A DNA stretch of 16,764 bases from Prevotellaceae bacterium (lineage in GTDB: Bacteria > Bacteroidota > Bacteroidia > Bacteroidales > UBA932): contig JAISSE010000267.1 in assembly GCA_031273285.1 (NCBI GenBank), positions 1-16,764 on the forward strand, given 5' to 3'. The position numbers were made by a program, and so were the translations under genes. Below are positions 13,444-16,764 of this stretch, piece after piece; position 1 is the stretch's first letter, and each line of letters opens with the position of its first letter. Under the pieces are notes generated by a model that was not told where the DNA came from, did no database searches, and saw nothing but the letters and a program-made list of their open reading frames with translations.

Positions 13444-15963
13444 TTATATTTCTACTATTTCGGACGTTTCCTTAACGGTTTTTACCGTAACGTCGTTTTT
13501 TTCCTCATCAAACGTAACTTCGAACGAACATCCCGCGACGGCTTCGTCTCTTATAATTGCCTCTGCAAGATTGTTTTCGATATATTTCTGAATAGCGCGT
13601 TTCAGCGGTCTTGCTCCGAATTGGGGGTCGTATCCCTTTTCGGCGATAAAGAGTTTTACTTTCTCCGAAATATCGACTTTGTAGCCGGCAAGGGATAAAC
13701 GGTTGAACAGCGCTTCGAGTTCAATATCCGTGATTTTTAGTATATCTTCCCTGCACAAGGAGTTGAAAATTATCAAATCGTCGATTCTGTTCAGAAATTC
13801 GGGGGCAAAATTGCGTTTTAAAGCCTTGTCGATAATGCTTTTGCTATTGTTTATGATATTGCCGTCGCGATTTACGGCGGTAGAGAAACCTATTCCCTGC
13901 CCGAATTCTTTCACTTCACGGCTTCCGATGTTGGATGTCATTATCACAATGGTGTTTTTGAAATCTATCTTTCGCCCCAGACTGTCGGTCAACTGCCCTT
14001 CATCCAAAAGTTGCAGCAGAATATTGAAGACATCCGGATGAGCTTTTTCTATTTCGTCCAGAAGAATCACGGAATACGGTCTGCGTCTCACTTTTTCGGT
14101 CAATTGCCCGCCTTCTTCGTATCCGACATATCCCGGAGGAGCGCCGATAAGCCTGCTGACGGCGAATTTTTCCATATATTCGCTCATGTCAATCCGAATC
14201 AGGTTGTCGGTCGAATCGAACATGTACTGGCTCAATATCTTTGCCAGCTGCGTTTTTCCCACACCCGTCGGACCGAGAAATATGAATGTGCCGATGGGTT
14301 TCATCGGGTCTTTCAGTCCCGCTCTGTTGCGCTGTATGGCTTTCACTACTTTTTCGACAGCTTCGTTCTGACCGATAATTCTATCTTTCAGCGCATTGGG
14401 CATCTCGATAAGCCGTTCGCTTTCGTTCTTTGCGATGCGTTGAATCGGGACGCTGGTCATCATTGCCACAACTTCGGCAACATTTTCGTCATCAACCATT
14501 TGACGGTTTTTCTTCAGTTCCCTGTCCCATTCCTTCTGCGCCTTTTCCAAATCCCGCATCAGATTCTGTTCGCTGTTTTTCAGTTCGCCGGCTTTTTCAT
14601 ACTCCTGCGAATCAACAGCCTTTTGTTTCAGTTTGCGCACTTCGTCGATTTGACATTCGATTTCCTGTATTTCCTTCGGAATTTTGATATTGGAGATGTG
14701 CACTCTTGAGCCTGCTTCGTCCAGAGCGTCAATGGCTTTGTCGGGGAACATCCTGTCGGACACATATCTTTCGGTGAGAGTTACACACGCTTTGATTGCT
14801 TCGGGAGTATAAATAACGTGATGATATTCTTCGTATTTGCCTTTTATTTCCTCCAGTATGTCCAAAGTTTCTTTTGCCGAAGTCGGATTAATCAGTATTT
14901 TCTGAAACCGTCTTTCCAGAGCGGCGTCTTTTTCGATATGTTTCCTGTATTCGTCCAGAGTAGTTGTTCCGATGCATTGCAGCTCGCCGCGTGCAAGAAA
15001 GGGTTTCAGCATGTTGGCGGCATCAAGCGACCCGGGCGCGCCTCCGGCGCCGACAATGGTGTGCAGTTCATCAATAAACAGTATTATATTCGGATGTTTT
15101 TGCAGTTCCGACAAAATGGCTTTCATTCGTTCCTCAAACTGCCCGCGGTATTTTGTTCCGGCAACAATCGAGGCAATATCCAGAGCAACAAGCCGTTTGT
15201 TTAACAGCACTCTGGGTACCTGTTTATTCACGATTTTAAGAGCAAGACCTTCGACAATAGCCGTTTTGCCCACTCCCGGATCGCCGATCAGGACAGGATT
15301 GTTTTTTTTGCGGCGACTCAATATCTGTGCAAGACGTTCGATTTCCTTTCCTCTGCCCACAATGGGGTCCATTTTATTTTCCGCTGCGATTTTGGTCAAA
15401 TCCGTACTGAATTTATCAACCACCGACGTTCCTTTTGAGAGAACGGGATTTTTGGGTATAACGCTCGGACTGTCATCATCTTTATCATCGTCGTCTTCGT
15501 CATAGTCGCCGCCCGCGTCAAACGCTCTTTCTCCGTTCAGATGGTCTTTTATGGCGGCATAACCGATAGCGTTTTGAGCCAGCTGTTTGGCAACGAAAGA
15601 AGAACCTTCGTCCAAAATTGATAAAAGCATGTGAATCGCTTTCGGTTCGGATTCTTTCATCGCCCGGGCTTCCAGATATATCTTTCTCAGGACTATATCC
15701 GCTGCTCTCGTAACAAATATGCTTCCCGAATTGGCTCTTTGCGTCTCGGTGTCGGAAGAACGCAACCGGTTTTCGATTAAGTATTTATACTCGTTTACGT
15801 CGATATCCAACTCAACCATTAACCGATAGGCATCGTTATTTTTATGCCGGATTATGCCTAAAAAAAAGTGGTCGGGAGTGATGGCATTGTTCCCCAACCT
15901 GATAGCGTCTTCCCTGCTGTAATGAATAATTTCATTTACTTCTGCCGATAATTTTAGTTCCAT
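13444..15963 (-). CDS. clpC: ClpC-type AAA+ unfoldase, ATP-binding subunit of Clp protease
   Basis: The product is 839 residues. It unfolds proteins with ATP and feeds them to ClpP. It has two Clp_N repeats (about 1-145), an acidic linker ([12 protein letters not shown], 153-164), AAA-1 with Walker A GDPGVGKT (227-234) and Walker B D298/E299, and a coiled middle region with a UVR motif (about 434-468), which marks ClpC rather than ClpA. AAA-2 has Walker A GPTGVGKT (564-571) and Walker B LLDEIE (about 634-639), and the GIGF loop (690-693) is the ClpP-docking element. The C-terminal ClpB_D2-small domain (about 730-820) is intact. Start: ATG at 15963, giving [20 protein letters not shown] as expected for Clp_N. 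It leads the minus-strand run and is divergent from ahpC. In Firmicutes clpC is stress-controlled by CtsR; no CtsR gene or operator is visible here. Confidence 0.95.
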   Translation of the reverse strand: MELKLSAEVNEIIHYSREDAIRLGNNAITPDHFFLGIIRHKNNDAYRLMVELDIDVNEYKYLIENRLRSSDTETQRANSGSIFVTRAADIVLRKIYLEARAMKESEPKAIHMLLSILDEGSSFVAKQLAQNAIGYAAIKDHLNGERAFDAGGDYDEDDDDKDDDSPSVIPKNPVLSKGTSVVDKFSTDLTKIAAENKMDPIVGRGKEIERLAQILSRRKKNNPVLIGDPGVGKTAIVEGLALKIVNKQVPRVLLNKRLVALDIASIVAGTKYRGQFEERMKAILSELQKHPNIILFIDELHTIVGAGGAPGSLDAANMLKPFLARGELQCIGTTTLDEYRKHIEKDAALERRFQKILINPTSAKETLDILEEIKGKYEEYHHVIYTPEAIKACVTLTERYVSDRMFPDKAIDALDEAGSRVHISNIKIPKEIQEIECQIDEVRKLKQKAVDSQEYEKAGELKNSEQNLMRDLEKAQKEWDRELKKNRQMVDDENVAEVVAMMTSVPIQRIAKNESERLIEMPNALKDRIIGQNEAVEKVVKAIQRNRAGLKDPMKPIGTFIFLGPTGVGKTQLAKILSQYMFDSTDNLIRIDMSEYMEKFAVSRLIGAPPGYVGYEEGGQLTEKVRRRPYSVILLDEIEKAHPDVFNILLQLLDEGQLTDSLGRKIDFKNTIVIMTSNIGSREVKEFGQGIGFSTAVNRDGNIINNSKSIIDKALKRNFAPEFLNRIDDLIIFNSLCREDILKITDIELEALFNRLSLAGYKVDISEKVKLFIAEKGYDPQFGARPLKRAIQKYIENNLAEAIIRDEAVAGCSFEVTFDEEKNDVTVKTVKETSEIVEI

Positions 15964-16026
15964 TATTTATTCCTTCTATTTTTTATACTATTCAAAAAAC
16001 TCGCTTTTGAAATGAAATAATATACT

Positions 16027-16034
16027 CAAACATA
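16027..16034 (-). promoter_or_regulatory. Candidate -7 promoter box for clpC, proximal
   Basis: On the minus strand this reads TATGTTTG, a TAnnTTTG match 63 bases upstream of the clpC ATG. A near-match to a -33 TTTG (CAAT on the plus strand at 16057-16060) lies about 22 bases further up. This would give a leader of about 55 nt. Confidence 0.45.
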
Positions 16035-16053
16035 ACATTCTAATGTACATATC

Positions 16054-16201
16054 CTGCAATAAAACGTGCTGCAATAATATTGTGCAAAGTTATACATTTT
16101 TTTTGAAAACTATAATTTTTAAGATATTTTGGTAAAATTGAGAAACTCCGACTCCAATTCAAAAATTAGCGTAAAAATGTATATGATAGAGTATTGCAGC
16201 A
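16054..16201. other. Repeated and inverted CTGCAATA words in the clpC/ahpC divergent region
   Basis: CTGCAATAA occurs at 16054-16062 and again at 16069-16077, 15 bp apart. The longer word TGCTGCAATA (16067-16076) recurs inverted as TATTGCAGCA at 16192-16201. The pattern could be operator sites for one regulator acting on both divergent promoters. No known consensus is assigned. Confidence 0.4.
16085..16092 (-). promoter_or_regulatory. Candidate -7 promoter box for clpC, distal
   Basis: On the minus strand this reads TAACTTTG, also TAnnTTTG, about 121 bases upstream of the clpC ATG. No clean -33 TTTG is seen. If used, it would give a leader of about 115 nt containing the CTGCAATAA repeats. 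Confidence 0.45.
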
Positions 16202-16220
16202 TTTAGCCCGTGTCGATATA

Positions 16221-16265
16221 TTTAATTGATGCGAACATAGAAAATATCGATTTGATTGATGCGGA
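16221..16265 (+). repeat. 30-bp-spaced direct repeat over the ahpC promoter
   Basis: TTTAATTGATGCGAA (16221-16235) and TTTGATTGATGCGGA (16251-16265) match at 13 of 15 positions and are exactly 30 bp apart, about three helical turns. The second copy begins with the -33 TTTG of the ahpC promoter. Confidence 0.6.
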
Positions 16266-16282
16266 GAAACCCATTACCTTTG
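16251..16282 (+). promoter_or_regulatory. Bacteroidetes promoter of ahpC (-33 and -7 boxes)
   Basis: TTTG (16251-16254) and TACCTTTG (16275-16282) are separated by 20 bases, an excellent match to the Bacteroidetes TTTG/TAnnTTTG promoter. The -7 box ends 42 bases before the ahpC ATG, predicting a leader of about 35 nt. This is the best promoter in the window. Confidence 0.8.
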
Positions 16283-16324
16283 CAAAAATATTTATTGATT
16301 TAATAATTTTTAAAATAAAAAAAT

Positions 16325-16764
16325 ATGCAATCTATTATTAATTCTCAATTGCCTGAATTTAAAGTACAGGCATATCAAAACGGGACTTTTAAAACCGTAA
16401 GCAGCGATGATGTGAAAGGTAAATGGGCGATTTTCTTTTTCTACCCTGCCGATTTCACTTTTGTCTGTCCGACCGAATTGGGGGACATGGCAGACAAGTA
16501 CGCCAAATTGCAGGAGCTTGGCGTAGAAGTTTACTCCGTAAGCACCGACACCCATTTTGTGCACAAGGCGTGGCACGATGCTTCCGAAACCATCCGTAAA
16601 ATCAAATATCCGATGCTGGCAGACCATACCGGCGCGTTAAGCCGCGCATTCGGCGTACTGATTGAGGAAGAGGGTCTGGCTTATCGCGGAACTTTTCTCG
16701 TGAATCCGGAGGGACAAATCAAAATAGCCGAAATTCACGACAACGGCATCGGTCGTAATGCCGA
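16325..16764 (+). CDS. ahpC: Alkyl hydroperoxide reductase subunit C, partial (3' end outside window)
   Basis: The frame starts at the ATG at 16325 and is open to the right edge, covering 146 codons of a family that is usually about 187 residues. The product reads MQSIINSQLPEFKVQAYQNG and continues as a typical 2-Cys peroxiredoxin. The peroxidatic Cys48 is in DFTFVCPTE, and the later SVSTDTHFVHKAWHD and HTGALSRAFGVL segments are characteristic of AhpC. It reduces hydrogen peroxide and organic hydroperoxides in the cytoplasm, normally recharged by AhpF. The resolving cysteine and any ahpF lie beyond the window. It is divergent from clpC. In Bacteroides ahpC is controlled by OxyR, but no OxyR gene is in view. 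Confidence 0.95.
   Translation, partial: MQSIINSQLPEFKVQAYQNGTFKTVSSDDVKGKWAIFFFYPADFTFVCPTELGDMADKYAKLQELGVEVYSVSTDTHFVHKAWHDASETIRKIKYPMLADHTGALSRAFGVLIEEEGLAYRGTFLVNPEGQIKIAEIHDNGIGRNA

Noticed and set aside
12952..13698. 248-codon open frame on the plus strand
   Set aside because: It spans the junction of two well-supported minus-strand genes and has no recognisable features.
14011..14709. 232-codon open frame on the plus strand
   Set aside because: It is antisense to the conserved AAA-1/AAA-2 region of clpC; composition is Phe/His-rich as for a reverse-strand shadow.

Overview
The window reads as chromosomal DNA of a Bacteroidota species, probably order Bacteroidales. The reasons are: several Bacteroidetes-type promoter boxes (TAnnTTTG) ahead of genes, no clear Shine-Dalgarno sequences, secreted glycoside hydrolases of typical Bacteroidetes families (GH106-like and GH2), a ClpC with a UVR motif, and a mitochondrial-type aconitase. 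The genus cannot be fixed from the sequence alone.

Layout, left to right. (1) 1-1886, minus strand: the N-terminal part of a large secreted protein made of 78-residue InlB/Flg_new-like repeats. The gene runs off the left edge. (2) 1887-2016: a short gap filled by a degenerate 11-bp tandem repeat. (3) 2017-3165, minus strand: an AlbA_2/HATPase_c_4/winged-helix putative regulator that seems to have lost an internal piece of its AlbA_2 domain. (4) 3166-3518: a gap with two divergent promoter boxes, a strong palindrome and small repeats. (5) 3519-9686, plus strand: a three-gene carbohydrate cluster, with a GH106-like lipoprotein followed by two tandem paralogous GH2 enzymes. (6) 9687-10026: a gap with a strong bidirectional terminator hairpin and several short-period repeats. 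(7) 10027-15963, minus strand: a tightly spaced run transcribed clpC, then an LPG-synthase-TM/flippase-like membrane protein, then aconitase. (8) 15964-16324: a divergent regulatory region. (9) 16325-16764, plus strand: the first 146 codons of ahpC, cut by the right edge.

How the parts fit. The GH106-like protein and the two GH2 enzymes look like a small glycan-degradation operon acting outside the cytoplasm, perhaps on a rhamnose-containing glycan. No SusC/SusD, regulator or transporter is in view. On the right, the ClpC chaperone, an oxidation-sensitive [4Fe-4S] aconitase and the peroxide scavenger AhpC are arranged around one divergent promoter region, which suggests but does not prove a shared link to oxidative or protein stress. 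No tRNA, rRNA, CRISPR array, insertion sequence or phage gene was recognised.

I did not find a clear new multi-gene system. The most worthwhile oddities are the two apparent in-frame internal deletions (regulator and GH106-like enzyme), each at short direct repeats; the near-identical repeats of the surface protein; the divergent clpC/ahpC control region; and the short-period intergenic repeats.
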